From Burkholderiales bacterium (GTDB taxonomy: Bacteria; Pseudomonadota; Gammaproteobacteria; Burkholderiales; Burkholderiaceae_C): a stretch of DNA of 54,417 nucleotides. Of this stretch, positions 36,226-45,132 are shown one piece after another (within the stretch, counting starts at the first letter, position 1; every line of letters begins with the position of its first letter). The stretch spans positions 1 through 54,417 of the forward strand of contig RXJW01000057.1 in assembly GCA_003963005.1 (NCBI GenBank), read 5' to 3'. Made by a program: the position numbers and the translations under genes. The notes beneath the pieces were generated by a model that saw only the letters and a list, made by a program, of their open reading frames with translations, was not told where the DNA came from and did not search any database.

Positions 36226-38138
36226 TGCGGTGGCTGCGGCGGCTGATCCGGGGCGCGATGCTCGGCGTCGCACTCACCGGCCTGGGCGCGCATGCCGCGC
36301 CACCGACGGTGGATGCCGTCGAGCCGCCACACTGGTGGACGGGCTTCGCCACGGCGCCACTGCAGGTCCTGGTCTACGGGCCGGGCATTGCGCAGGCGCG
36401 CGTCAGGGTCCAGGGCAGCGGGCTCACGCTGGCGCGCGTGCAGCGCACCGACAGCCCCGATCACGTGTTCCTGCACCTGCACATCGCCCCCGGCGCGGTC
36501 CCGGGGCCGCGCACACTGGTGTTCGAGCGCGGCGCCGAGCGCACCACCGTGGCCTACCTGCTCAAGGCCCGTGCGCCCGGGTCGGCGCAGCGGCGCGGCT
36601 TCGACGGGCGGGATGTGCTGCTCAACCTGATGCCCGACCGCTTCGCCAACGGCAACCCCGCCAACGACACACTGCCCGGCCTGGGCGACCCGGCGGACCG
36701 CAGCCAGCCGGGTGGCCGCCACGGCGGTGACCTGCAGGGCATCACCGAGCGCCTGGACTACCTCGCCGGCCTGGGCTTCACGGCGCTGTGGCTGACGCCG
36801 GTGCTGGAAAACCGGCAGCCGGCCTACTCGTACCACGGCTATGCGGCCACCGACCTCTTCCGCATCGACCCCCGACTCGGCACGCTGGACGATTACAAGC
36901 GGCTCGCCGCCGAGGCGCGACGCCGCGGGCTCGGGCTGATCCAGGACGTCGTGCCCAACCACATCGGTGACGGCCATCGCTGGCTGGCCCACCCGCCGGC
37001 GCGCGACTGGTTCAACCCCGGCCCTCCGGCCGCCGCACTCACCAACCATGCCCGCAGCAGCATCCGCGATGCCTATGCCGTGTCCGCCGACCGCGACGGC
37101 TTCACGCGGGGCTGGTTTGCGCCGACGATGCCGGACCTCAACACCACGCAGCCGCTGCTCGCCCAGTACCTCGTGCAGAACGCGATCTGGTGGATCGAGG
37201 AGGTCGGCCTGATGGGCTTGCGCGTGGACACCTGGAGCTATTCGGACGCTGGCTTCCTCGCGCGCTGGGCGGCGCGGCTGCGGCAGGAGTACCCGCAGCT
37301 CGGCATCGTCGGCGAGGAGTGGAGCCTCAACCCGTTGGTGGTCAGTGCATGGCAGCAGGGCAGCCCGCTGTTCGGCGACGTGGCGCGCAGCCAGCGCCGC
37401 GCACCGGCCGACGCGACCCGGCCAGCCTTGCCCAGCCTGATGGACTTCCCGCTGCATGACACGCTGCGCCGCGCGCTGAACGAACCGGAGGGCTGGGGCA
37501 CGGGCTGGACGCGGCTGTACGACTTCATGGTGAACGACCGCCTCTACGGCGACGCGTCCCGGCTCGTGCTGTTCGAGGGCAACCACGACGTGCCGCGCCT
37601 GGCGCCGGCGCTGAATCACGATCCCGCGCTGCAGCGCATGGCCCTGGCCTTCGTGCTGACGACCCGCCGCATCCCGCAGCTGTACTACGGCGTGGAAGTG
37701 ATGCTCGACAGCCCGAAAGCGCACGACGCCTTCGACGGCTTTCGGGCCGATTTCCCCGGCGGCTGGGCGGGTGACGCGAGCGATGCCGTGACCGGCCGAG
37801 GCCTGCGCCCCGAGGCGCTGGCCCTGCAACAGTGGCTTCGCCGCCTGATGACCTGGCGCCAGACCCAGCCCGCGCTGCACCGCGGCCAGCTCACGCACTT
37901 CCTGCCGAGAGACGGCACCTACGTCTACCTGCGCAGTCTTGCGGGTAGCCCGTCGGTGCTCGTGGCCTTCAACAAGGGCGATACCGAGCGCGTGCTCGCG
38001 ACCTCGGGCTTGGCGCCGGATCTGCCGGCCGGCTCGCGAGGCACCGACATCCTGACGGGCGAAGCCCTGGACCTTACCACCGAGCTGACCCTCGCGCCGC
38101 GCTCGGTCCGCATCCTTGAACTGGAGCGCCGGCCATGA
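36225..38138 (+). CDS. Secreted GH13 cyclomaltodextrinase/neopullulanase-like glycosidase
   Basis: 637-residue exported alpha-amylase-family enzyme. A signal peptide (basic RWLRRLIRG, hydrophobic core, AHAAPP) is probably cut near residue 25. An N-terminal Ig-like carbohydrate domain (about residues 26-120, VEPPHWWTGFATAPLQVLVYG) precedes the barrel. GH13 regions: I QDVVPNHIGDGHRWL; II GLRVDTWSYSD with nucleophile D335; III GEEWS with acid/base E364; IV EGNHDVPR with D455. MPDLNTTQPLLAQYLVQNAIWWIEEVG resembles the SusA/cyclomaltodextrinase group. A C-terminal beta domain ends the protein. Its start overlaps the PhyH stop by one base and its stop overlaps the next start by four. Confidence 0.9.
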   Translation: MRWLRRLIRGAMLGVALTGLGAHAAPPTVDAVEPPHWWTGFATAPLQVLVYGPGIAQARVRVQGSGLTLARVQRTDSPDHVFLHLHIAPGAVPGPRTLVFERGAERTTVAYLLKARAPGSAQRRGFDGRDVLLNLMPDRFANGNPANDTLPGLGDPADRSQPGGRHGGDLQGITERLDYLAGLGFTALWLTPVLENRQPAYSYHGYAATDLFRIDPRLGTLDDYKRLAAEARRRGLGLIQDVVPNHIGDGHRWLAHPPARDWFNPGPPAAALTNHARSSIRDAYAVSADRDGFTRGWFAPTMPDLNTTQPLLAQYLVQNAIWWIEEVGLMGLRVDTWSYSDAGFLARWAARLRQEYPQLGIVGEEWSLNPLVVSAWQQGSPLFGDVARSQRRAPADATRPALPSLMDFPLHDTLRRALNEPEGWGTGWTRLYDFMVNDRLYGDASRLVLFEGNHDVPRLAPALNHDPALQRMALAFVLTTRRIPQLYYGVEVMLDSPKAHDAFDGFRADFPGGWAGDASDAVTGRGLRPEALALQQWLRRLMTWRQTQPALHRGQLTHFLPRDGTYVYLRSLAGSPSVLVAFNKGDTERVLATSGLAPDLPAGSRGTDILTGEALDLTTELTLAPRSVRILELERRP

Positions 38139-38983
38139 GACTGCGGCGTGACATCAACCTCGGCACGATGCTGGCGCTGCCGCGGGCGTCGCTGGGCTGG
38201 CGGGCGAGTCTGGACGAGCAACTGGCCCTGCTGCGCGACCTCGGCTACCAGGGGGTCCAAGCCTGGGACGGCTTCGACCGCATCCACCGCGCCGGCCTGC
38301 TGCCGCTGGGCATGGCGCGTGCCACACGGCCCGCCGAGCTCGACGGCATCGCCCGTCGCCACCGCGACCAGGGCCTGGGCTTCACCAACCTGCACCTCGG
38401 CACGGGCTTCGAGACGGATGCCGAACTCGACGCCCTGGCAGCGGCCCTGCTGGACGCGCAGGCGCGGCACAGCCACGTGCTGCTCGTGGAGACGCACCGG
38501 GCCACCGCCACGCAGGACATCTGGCGCACGCTGGAATGGGTGAAGCGATTCCCGGGGCTGCGCTTCACGGCCGACCTGAGCCACTGGTACACGGGGCACG
38601 AACTGACCTACGGCGGGGAGTTCGAGCAGCGCCGCGCCCGGCTCACGCCCGTGCTGGAGCGCGTGCGAGCCATCCACGGCCGCATCGGCAACAGCGGCTG
38701 CCTGCAGACGCCGCTGGACCGGCCGGGCGACTACCTCGCGCACTACCAGGCACTGTGGACGGCGACCTGCGCGGGCTTCCTGCGCCATGCCGGCCCGGAC
38801 GAGGTGCTCAGCTTCGCGCCGGAGCTGTTGCCGATGTCCGTGGGCGAGCCGCCCCTGTGGCTGCACTACCAGCAGGCCACCCAGGCTGCGCCGCACGATC
38901 CCTGGCAAGGCGAGCCCTGCGACCGCTTTGCCGATGCCGAACGACTCTGGCGCATCGCCCGCGCCTGCTTTGACGCTGCATGA
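38135..38983 (+). CDS. Xylose-isomerase-like TIM barrel protein (sugar phosphate isomerase/epimerase)
   Basis: 282-residue protein of the AP-endonuclease-2/sugar isomerase superfamily. The expected divalent-metal ligands can be matched: E119 (LLVETHR), D147 and H150 (TADLSHW), H181 (AIHGRIGN) and E230 (FAPELLP). No signal peptide, so cytoplasmic. It overlaps the secreted GH13 gene by four bases (ATGA) and the GH92 frame at its end. It probably isomerises or epimerises a sugar or keto-sugar made by the operon; the substrate is not identifiable. Inositol and hexulose isomerases belong to the same superfamily. Confidence 0.82.
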   Translation: MRLRRDINLGTMLALPRASLGWRASLDEQLALLRDLGYQGVQAWDGFDRIHRAGLLPLGMARATRPAELDGIARRHRDQGLGFTNLHLGTGFETDAELDALAAALLDAQARHSHVLLVETHRATATQDIWRTLEWVKRFPGLRFTADLSHWYTGHELTYGGEFEQRRARLTPVLERVRAIHGRIGNSGCLQTPLDRPGDYLAHYQALWTATCAGFLRHAGPDEVLSFAPELLPMSVGEPPLWLHYQQATQAAPHDPWQGEPCDRFADAERLWRIARACFDAA

Positions 38984-39003
38984 ACCACCCCGGAGACATC
39001 CTC

Positions 39004-41184
39004 ATGACCGCCTTCTCACGACGTGCGCTGCTGAAGGCCTCGGCCGCGGCGCCCCTGGCCGGCGTGTGGGTCAGCGCTGCGGGCGCGGCCGGCAGCCGCC
39101 TGACCGATGAGGTGGATCCGTTCATCGGCACCAGCGGGACCGGCCACGTGACGCCCGGCGCCACGGTGCCCTTCGGCATGGTGTTCCCGGCGCCCGACAA
39201 CGCCGACCGCGGCTGGAGCTACAGCGCCGGATACCAGTACCGGGACCGGCGCATCCTGGGCTTCTCCAACACCCACCAGAGCGGGGCGGGCATCCCGGAA
39301 CTGGGTGATGTGCTGCTGATGCCCCGCAGCGGCACGGCGTGGACGGCGGCGACGACCGACTTCAGCGCGGCCAAGTCCCGCGAGGCGGCGCGGCCGGGCT
39401 GGTACCGCGCACGGCTGGCCCGCCATGGCGTGACGGTCGAGCTGACCGCGGCGGCCAAGGTGGCACTGCACCGCTACCGCTTCGACCGCGCGGGGCGTGT
39501 CCAGGTGATCGTGGACCTGCAGCACGGCCTGAACTACGTGGAGGCACCCTCGGTGCTGTCGGCCGACGTGCGCCCGCGGGACGACGGCCTGCAAGGCACG
39601 CTGCACCGGCGCAACTGGGTCGACCGGCAGGTGTCCTTCGTCGTGCAGTTCAGCCGGCCCGTGCTGCGGCGCCAGACACTGCCTGCAAGAGCGGGGGAGC
39701 AGGCGCCGCGGCTGCTGCTGGACTTCGACCTTGGCGCCGGCCAGGTGCTGGAGGCCCGCGTCGCCTTGTCCACCGTCGACGAAGCCGGGGCCGAAGGCAA
39801 CCTCGCCACGGTGGCCGGGCAGTCGTTCGACGCCGTGCGCCTGGCCGCCGACGACGCCTGGCAGACGCTGCTCGGCCGCGTCCAGGTCGAGGCCGATGCC
39901 CGCACGCGGCGGCTGTTCTATTCGGCGCTGTACCGCACGCTGCAGCACCCGAGCGACATCGCCGATGCCGACGGACGTGTGCGCGGGCCCCGCGGCGAGA
40001 TCCTGCAGGCGCCGGGCGGCGTCTACTACTCGACGCTGAGCCTGTGGGACACGTTCCGGGCCTCGCATCCGCTGTTCACGCTGATCGTGCCCGAGCGCGT
40101 GCCCGGCTTCGTCAACACCTTGCTCGCCCATCACCGCCAGATGGGCTGGCTGCCGCTGTGGGCCAGCTGGGGGCGTGAGACCTACTGCATGATCGGCAAC
40201 CCGGCCCTGCCGGTGATCGCGGATGCCTTGGTCAAGGGCTTCGACGCCGGGGGCGCCATCGATGCGCATGCCGCCCTGGCCGCGATGGTCGAGACCAGCA
40301 CGCGCGAGCGGCCGGACGCGCCCGAGTGGGCGCAGCGCGGCTGGACCCTGCTGGACCGCCACGGCTACCTGCCGTTCGATCTGCAAAAGGGCGAGTCGGT
40401 CAGCATGACCGCCGAGCTCGGCTACGGTGACGCCGCCGTGGCCGTCGTGGCCGAACGCCTGGGTCAGCCCGAGGTGGCGGCGCGCTTTCGCCAGCGTTCG
40501 CAGAGCTGGCTGCAGCTCTTCGACGACGAGACCCGCACCTTGCGCGGCAAGGACAGCGCCGGCCGCTGGCGCACGCCCTTCGACCCCGTGGCTGCCACGT
40601 CGCCGCTCAAGAACCCCGGTGACTACACCGAGGCCAACGCCTGGCAGTACACGGCCACGCCGGCCCTGCACGATGCCGCAGCCTTCCGCGACCGGCTCGG
40701 CGGCGCGGCGGCGCTGGAGGCTTGGCTGGACCGCTTCTTCAGCCTGCCGGTGCCCAACCCCGACAAGCACCTCGGGCAGGAAGCCCTGATCGGGCAGTAC
40801 GCACACGGCAACGAGCCCAGCCATCACATCACCTGGCTCTACGCCTGGACGGCCTCACCCGAAAAGGGGCAGCGACTGCGTGAGACGATTGCCCGCCGCT
40901 TCTACGGCAGCGGGCCGGACGGCCTGGTCGGCAATGACGATGTCGGCCAGATGAGTGCCTGGCTGGTGTTCGCGATGCTGGGCTTCTACCCGGCGGAACC
41001 GTTCAGTGGCCGCTACGTGGTCGGCCAGCCCATGCTGCCGTCGGCCCGCCTGCGCCTGGCCGGTGGCCAGTCGCTGCAGATCACGGGCCGCGGGGCGGTG
41101 CCGACGTTGAACGGCCAGCCCCTGCCCGGGCGCCAGGTGTCCCACGCCGCGCTGTTGAGCGGCGGGCGGCTGCATCACGGCTGA
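39004..41184 (+). CDS. GH92 family alpha-mannosidase, exported
   Basis: 726-residue glycoside hydrolase. The N-terminal signal FSRRALLKASAAAPLAGVWVSAAGA has a twin-Arg pattern and is possibly Tat-dependent. The beta-sandwich begins VDPFIGTSGTGHVTPGATVPFGMV, the standard GH92 opening. The catalytic domain contains YAHGNEPSHH with the general acid E604 and GNDDVGQMSAWLVFAMLGFYP with the base region D645/D646. GH92 enzymes are calcium-dependent exo-alpha-mannosidases, mostly alpha-1,2. An in-frame ATG at 38980 overlaps the previous stop, but GGAG at 38992 points to 39004. It is last in the operon and converges with the repeat-protein gene. Confidence 0.92.
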   Translation: MTAFSRRALLKASAAAPLAGVWVSAAGAAGSRLTDEVDPFIGTSGTGHVTPGATVPFGMVFPAPDNADRGWSYSAGYQYRDRRILGFSNTHQSGAGIPELGDVLLMPRSGTAWTAATTDFSAAKSREAARPGWYRARLARHGVTVELTAAAKVALHRYRFDRAGRVQVIVDLQHGLNYVEAPSVLSADVRPRDDGLQGTLHRRNWVDRQVSFVVQFSRPVLRRQTLPARAGEQAPRLLLDFDLGAGQVLEARVALSTVDEAGAEGNLATVAGQSFDAVRLAADDAWQTLLGRVQVEADARTRRLFYSALYRTLQHPSDIADADGRVRGPRGEILQAPGGVYYSTLSLWDTFRASHPLFTLIVPERVPGFVNTLLAHHRQMGWLPLWASWGRETYCMIGNPALPVIADALVKGFDAGGAIDAHAALAAMVETSTRERPDAPEWAQRGWTLLDRHGYLPFDLQKGESVSMTAELGYGDAAVAVVAERLGQPEVAARFRQRSQSWLQLFDDETRTLRGKDSAGRWRTPFDPVAATSPLKNPGDYTEANAWQYTATPALHDAAAFRDRLGGAAALEAWLDRFFSLPVPNPDKHLGQEALIGQYAHGNEPSHHITWLYAWTASPEKGQRLRETIARRFYGSGPDGLVGNDDVGQMSAWLVFAMLGFYPAEPFSGRYVVGQPMLPSARLRLAGGQSLQITGRGAVPTLNGQPLPGRQVSHAALLSGGRLHHG

Positions 41185-41196
41185 AGCCGCCGCGCC

Positions 41197-42849
41197 TCAC
41201 CACTTGCAACCCTTGCCCCGGGCGGCATCGACGGCGAGCGGGATCGCCGCGAGGATGCCCGCATTCGCGTAGGCCTTGCGGCAGTCCTTGTTGGCGGCGT
41301 CTTCAATGGACTGTTCGAGCTTGGACTTGCGCTCCGGCGGCTGGGGCAGCAGTTCGATCAGCCCCGGGCCCCGTCGGGCAGCGATGTCGCCGCTGCGGGG
41401 CAGGGAGAGGTTCAGCGGCGCGCGGGGAGCGCTGGCCGATGCCGACGGCGGCACCGCCACGTCGGCGCCCAGGCGCGAGCCGGCATCTGGCGAGCCGGCC
41501 GAGGCCTTGGGCGCGGCGAAGGGGTCGGCATTCGGGTCGCCCCGCGCCGGGCCGGCCGGGGCGCTGACCTGGCCGGGCAGGGCGGTCGACAGTTCCGGCA
41601 CGGCGGTGCCGCTCGGCGTACCCAGGCTCGCCCGCGGGCTGGCCGTGGGCTGCAGCGGCGTGACGGCAGTGCCGCTGTCGCTCGCCTCCATCCGCTTGAC
41701 GGGGGCGGGCAGGTCCTGGCCACTGGGCAGAGCATTGGGCGTCGTCGCCGCGTTGGCCGTGGCGGCGGGCGTGCGCAGGTCGCTGGCCCGGTTGAGGGGC
41801 GACACCGGCGCGGCGGCCGTTCCGGTTTCGAGGCGCTGCACCGCCGACGGCAGCGCGGTGCTCGTGGGCAGTGCAGGCGCGGTGGCGCCGGGCGGCGTTC
41901 GCAGTTCCGCTGGCCGCGGCAGCGCGGCGGCCGCCGACGGCTGGGCCGGCGCTTCCAGTCGCTGGACGGCGGCCGGCAGGGCGGTCGTGGTGGGCAGTGC
42001 GGGCGCCGTGGCGATTGGCGCAGCGCGCAACTCCGATGGCCGCGGCAGCGTGGCGGTGGCAGTCGCCGGCGCGGGCGCTTCGAGCCGCTGGACGGCGGCG
42101 GGCAAGTCCACGCTGGGTGGGGGCACGACCGTGGGGGCGGGTGCCGCGCGCAAGTCCGCCGGGCGAGGCAGCGTGGCGGGCCGGGCCGGCGGTGCGGCGG
42201 CGTCGAGGCGGTTGACGGCGGCGGGCAGGTCCGCCGGCAGCGCGGGCACGTCGACAGCCCGTTCCGGCGCGCGCAGCGGCGGGGCGGCCGGCAACCTGGC
42301 CACGCTGGCCTCGGGCCGCGCCTCCAGTCGCCCGACGGCGGCCGGCAACTCCGGTGCCGGGGTCGGCAGCGGTGTGCTGCGAGCAGCGGGTGTCGTCAGG
42401 TTCTCGCGTTCGATGGGCTTGAAGCCCTCGGGCAGGTTGAGCGTGGCCGTGCTCGGCGCGGCGTTGGAGATGTCTTCGGTGCGGGCGTCTTCCGGGGCCA
42501 CCTCGCGCGGGTTCCAGCGGCCGAGTTCGGCGGCGCCCGTCTGGGTGTCGGTGGGGGCGGCAGGCCGCGCCTGGCCGCCCTGGCGCTGCGGGTTGCCGTC
42601 GCCGGGTGCCCCGTTGTCGCGCCAGGCCGGTGCGGGCTCGCCGGGCGGCGCCCCCGGTTCACCACCGCTGCGACCCAGCAACTTGACCGTCAGGCTGCCC
42701 CAGACCCCCTGGCCAGGCTCGGCGCTGCCGGTGGCATTGCCGAACACGAGCACCAGCCACACGTGAAGCAGCACGGCCAGCAACAGGCAGCGCTGGAGTT
42801 GGCGCGGGTCGGCCGGCGAGGAAGGGCGGAGGGCAAGGGCAGCGGGCAC
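41197..42849 (-). CDS. Ala/Pro-rich repeat protein with N-terminal membrane anchor (unknown function)
   Basis: 550-residue protein starting at a GTG. One transmembrane helix near residues 20-37 (CLLLAVLLHVWLVLVF) is followed by a conserved-looking GVWGSLTVKLLG stretch and then a long low-complexity Ala/Pro/Thr region. Between about residues 168 and 420 a unit of roughly 42 residues recurs six times (LPAAVQRLEA, then LPRPAELR). The C-terminus (ERKSKLEQSIEDAANKDCRKAY onward, ending GKGCKW) is not repetitive and has two Cys, C523 and C548. The layout resembles TonB-like periplasm-spanning proteins, but no TonB domain is visible. It follows the HD-GYP gene by 69 bases. I do not recognise a family. 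Confidence 0.75.
   Translation of the reverse strand: MPAALALRPSSPADPRQLQRCLLLAVLLHVWLVLVFGNATGSAEPGQGVWGSLTVKLLGRSGGEPGAPPGEPAPAWRDNGAPGDGNPQRQGGQARPAAPTDTQTGAAELGRWNPREVAPEDARTEDISNAAPSTATLNLPEGFKPIERENLTTPAARSTPLPTPAPELPAAVGRLEARPEASVARLPAAPPLRAPERAVDVPALPADLPAAVNRLDAAAPPARPATLPRPADLRAAPAPTVVPPPSVDLPAAVQRLEAPAPATATATLPRPSELRAAPIATAPALPTTTALPAAVQRLEAPAQPSAAAALPRPAELRTPPGATAPALPTSTALPSAVQRLETGTAAAPVSPLNRASDLRTPAATANAATTPNALPSGQDLPAPVKRMEASDSGTAVTPLQPTASPRASLGTPSGTAVPELSTALPGQVSAPAGPARGDPNADPFAAPKASAGSPDAGSRLGADVAVPPSASASAPRAPLNLSLPRSGDIAARRGPGLIELLPQPPERKSKLEQSIEDAANKDCRKAYANAGILAAIPLAVDAARGKGCKW
41590..42348 (-). repeat. Six coding tandem repeats of about 126 bases
   Basis: Degenerate in-frame repeats inside the Ala/Pro-rich protein. 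The unit anchors LPAAV-x-RLEA begin at residues 168, 208, 249, 291, 333 and 380, so spacing is 40, 41, 42, 42 and 47 residues. Units 3 and 4 are most alike; units 1 and 6 are most diverged. Confidence 0.7.
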
Positions 42850-42918
42850 AGCGGCCCGATTGTGTCCCGGCGCCGGGTCATGCCTGTTACTGGACTCCCC
42901 GGGGGCGGACGTCCCCGC

Positions 42919-44163
42919 TCACCCGCGCGCCGAGGGCAACCAGAGGTCGTCGAGGTGGGTGAAGCCCCAGTCCTCCGGCGGCTCGCGGCCCACGATGACG
43001 TCCTTTTCGGACGGATGGGCCAGGTCGAGCCATTGCACGGGAATGGGCAGCTTGGACTTGGTCGAATAGAACACCTTGACCCGCGGCTTCACGAGCGAGG
43101 TCTCGTTCTGCTCCACGACCACCGCCAGCCGGCCCGACTGCAGGCGCACCAGCGTGCCGGTCGGGTAGATGCCCACGCTGCGCAGGAAGGCCTGGAAGAC
43201 GTGCGGGTCGAAATGGCCCTTCCACTGGGCCATCTTCTGCAGCGAGCCCGCCGGGTCCCAGGCCGCGCGGTAGGGACGGCTGGAGGTGATCGCGTCGTAC
43301 ACGTCGCAGATGGCGCCCATGCGGGCCATCAGGCTGATCTGGTCGCCCGCTAGTCGGTGCGGGTAGCCGCTGCCATCGAACTTCTCGTGGTGATGCAGGG
43401 CCACATCCAGCGCAAGCGCCGGCACCTGGGCGCCGCCCTTGAGCAGTTCATAGCCGTGCTCCGGGTGGGTCTTCATCAGGCGGAACTCGTCGTCCGTCAG
43501 CGAGCCCGGCTTGTTCAGCACGTCCAGTGGCATCTGCATCTTGCCGATGTCGTGCAGCAGGCCGGCCAGCCCGGCGACCCGTGTCTCGTCCTCGGACAGG
43601 CCGAGCTGGCGGGCCAGGCCGATCATCAGGGCACACACCGCCACCGAGTGCATGTAGGTGTAGTCGTCCCTGCTCTTCAGGCGCGCAAGGCTCACGAAGG
43701 CCGACGGATTGCGCGCGAGCGAGGCGGCCACGTCCTCCACGACCGGCAGGCAGGCCTCAGTGTTGACCGACTTGCCCAGCCGGGCCTCGTTGAACAGGGC
43801 GACGACGGCCTGGCGCGAACGATGCAGTGCCTGGGCGGCGCGCTCCATTTCCGACTCCAGACTCTCGCGGGCCGGTGAAGCTGCCACGGCAGACGGCACC
43901 GCGGGCGGCTCGGCGGGCAGGGCCGCTTCGGTGTCGGGCTCGACCCCGGCCGGCGCGAGCGCCGGGGCCGGCTCCACCGCGTCGGCGCCCTTGCTGACGT
44001 CGATCCAGACCGACGGCACACTGCTCGCCTGCAGCTTGGCCAGGTCCGCGGGGTCATTCAGCACGAACTTGGTCTTCCAGAACGGATGGGAGAGCCACGG
44101 TCCGTCGAGCGACTGCAGATACATCCCGAGCGTCACCTCGGAAGTCGAGATCTTCTTCAGCAT
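42919..44163 (-). CDS. HD-GYP domain cyclic-di-GMP phosphodiesterase with DUF3391
   Basis: 414-residue signalling enzyme. The N-terminal DUF3391 region (residues 1-60: [24 protein letters not shown]) is followed by an acidic Ala/Pro/Glu linker at 60-100 and then an HD-GYP domain at about 165-330. The metal His/Asp pair is H204-D205 in [11 protein letters not shown], with further ligands in [11 protein letters not shown] and [13 protein letters not shown]; the GYP residues 266-268 are intact, so it should hydrolyse cyclic di-GMP. There is no receiver domain. It is probably co-transcribed with the upstream deacetylase (81-base gap) and the downstream repeat protein. Confidence 0.92.
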   Translation of the reverse strand: MLKKISTSEVTLGMYLQSLDGPWLSHPFWKTKFVLNDPADLAKLQASSVPSVWIDVSKGADAVEPAPALAPAGVEPDTEAALPAEPPAVPSAVAASPARESLESEMERAAQALHRSRQAVVALFNEARLGKSVNTEACLPVVEDVAASLARNPSAFVSLARLKSRDDYTYMHSVAVCALMIGLARQLGLSEDETRVAGLAGLLHDIGKMQMPLDVLNKPGSLTDDEFRLMKTHPEHGYELLKGGAQVPALALDVALHHHEKFDGSGYPHRLAGDQISLMARMGAICDVYDAITSSRPYRAAWDPAGSLQKMAQWKGHFDPHVFQAFLRSVGIYPTGTLVRLQSGRLAVVVEQNETSLVKPRVKVFYSTKSKLPIPVQWLDLAHPSEKDVIVGREPPEDWGFTHLDDLWLPSARG

Positions 44164-44244
44164 GGTGAGAAATGAAGCCCGGGCCTGAGTATGAGCCTGC
44201 GGGGGCGTCCCAGCTGTGACGCAATTCGCACCTGGGCCGGAGCT

Positions 44245-45132
44245 TCAATGCAGCGAGGTCAGGAAGCCGGGATGGGTGAGTGGCGCAAACGCGAAACCTT
44301 CGGCGCGCAGCCGCGTGATCAGCGTGTCCAACTGCGCCAATGTGTTGGGATGGATCTCGTGCATCAGCACGATGCCCCCATGGCGTGCCTTGACGGCCGA
44401 CACGACATGGTCGACGAAGTGCTCCCGGTGGGCCTTCTCCACGCCGCAGATCTTGGCCTCGTGGGCATCGATGCTGCCGGTCTTGTCGAACGCCCAGTCG
44501 CAGCTGTCCACATGCCAGCCGACGATCCGGTAGCCGAGTTGCTGAAGCTGCGCATTGCTTTCGCAGCTGGCGTTGCCGTAGGGGTAGCGAAACAGCTTGG
44601 GTGCCTCCAGCGCGGCCAGCGTGGTGTCGCTGCGGCTGAGCTCGCTCGCCTGCCGCGCCACGGGAATGTCGTGGAAATTGGGGTGGGACCAGGAATGGTT
44701 GCCCACCAGGGCAAGCGGATGCGCCTTGATCAGCGCAGCAAGCTCGGGGTGGCGCTCGGCCTTGGCGCCGATCAGGAAAAACGCCGCGGGCACCTGGTGC
44801 TTGTCCAGCAAGGCCAGGATGGCCTGCGTGGCGCCGGGCTCGGGGCCGTCGTCAAAGCTCAGTGCCACCGTGCCCGCCATCGGCGGCGTGGCGATGTCGC
44901 TTTCGAACCTGCAGCTTTGCTTGAGCTCGTCAGGCGGACGATTCATCTGCTCGGCCAGACCCCGCACGCGGGCGGCCCGGATATCGGCGCCGTGCGCGTG
45001 GGCGTGAGATGGCGCAGACGCCGCCGAGGCGGGCGCTGCGGGTGGCAGGGGCGCGGCGGGCGGCTGAGGCAGGGCCAAACCAGGCGCGAGAGCCAGGGCG
45101 GCGGTACAGAGCAGGCGGATGGGGGTGTTCAC
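44245..45132 (-). CDS. Polysaccharide deacetylase family protein, exported
   Basis: 295-residue carbohydrate esterase 4-type protein. The start is taken as GTG at 45132 because it overlaps the upstream NRDE stop (GTGA) and gives a clean signal peptide (TPIRLLCTAALALAPGLALP). A Pro/Ala/His-rich linker follows. The NodB domain has motif 1 SFDDGPEP with D94 and D95, and motif 2 HSWSHP with H146 and H150, the usual zinc or metal ligands. It also contains FRYPYGNAS and IVLMHEIHP. It would deacetylate a periplasmic polysaccharide or peptidoglycan; the substrate is not defined. Confidence 0.9.
   Translation of the reverse strand: MNTPIRLLCTAALALAPGLALPQPPAAPLPPAAPASAASAPSHAHAHGADIRAARVRGLAEQMNRPPDELKQSCRFESDIATPPMAGTVALSFDDGPEPGATQAILALLDKHQVPAAFFLIGAKAERHPELAALIKAHPLALVGNHSWSHPNFHDIPVARQASELSRSDTTLAALEAPKLFRYPYGNASCESNAQLQQLGYRIVGWHVDSCDWAFDKTGSIDAHEAKICGVEKAHREHFVDHVVSAVKARHGGIVLMHEIHPNTLAQLDTLITRLRAEGFAFAPLTHPGFLTSLH

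Noticed and set aside
38980..39003. Upstream ATG as the start of the GH92 gene
   Set aside because: It overlaps the previous stop, which is attractive, but GGAG at 38992-38995 is correctly spaced only for the ATG at 39004, and the signal peptide begins more naturally there. The alternative remains possible.
41590..42348. Regular repeats considered as a CRISPR array or minisatellite
   Set aside because: Units are degenerate, about 126 bases, stay in frame within a coding gene and show no identical short repeats separated by unique spacers.
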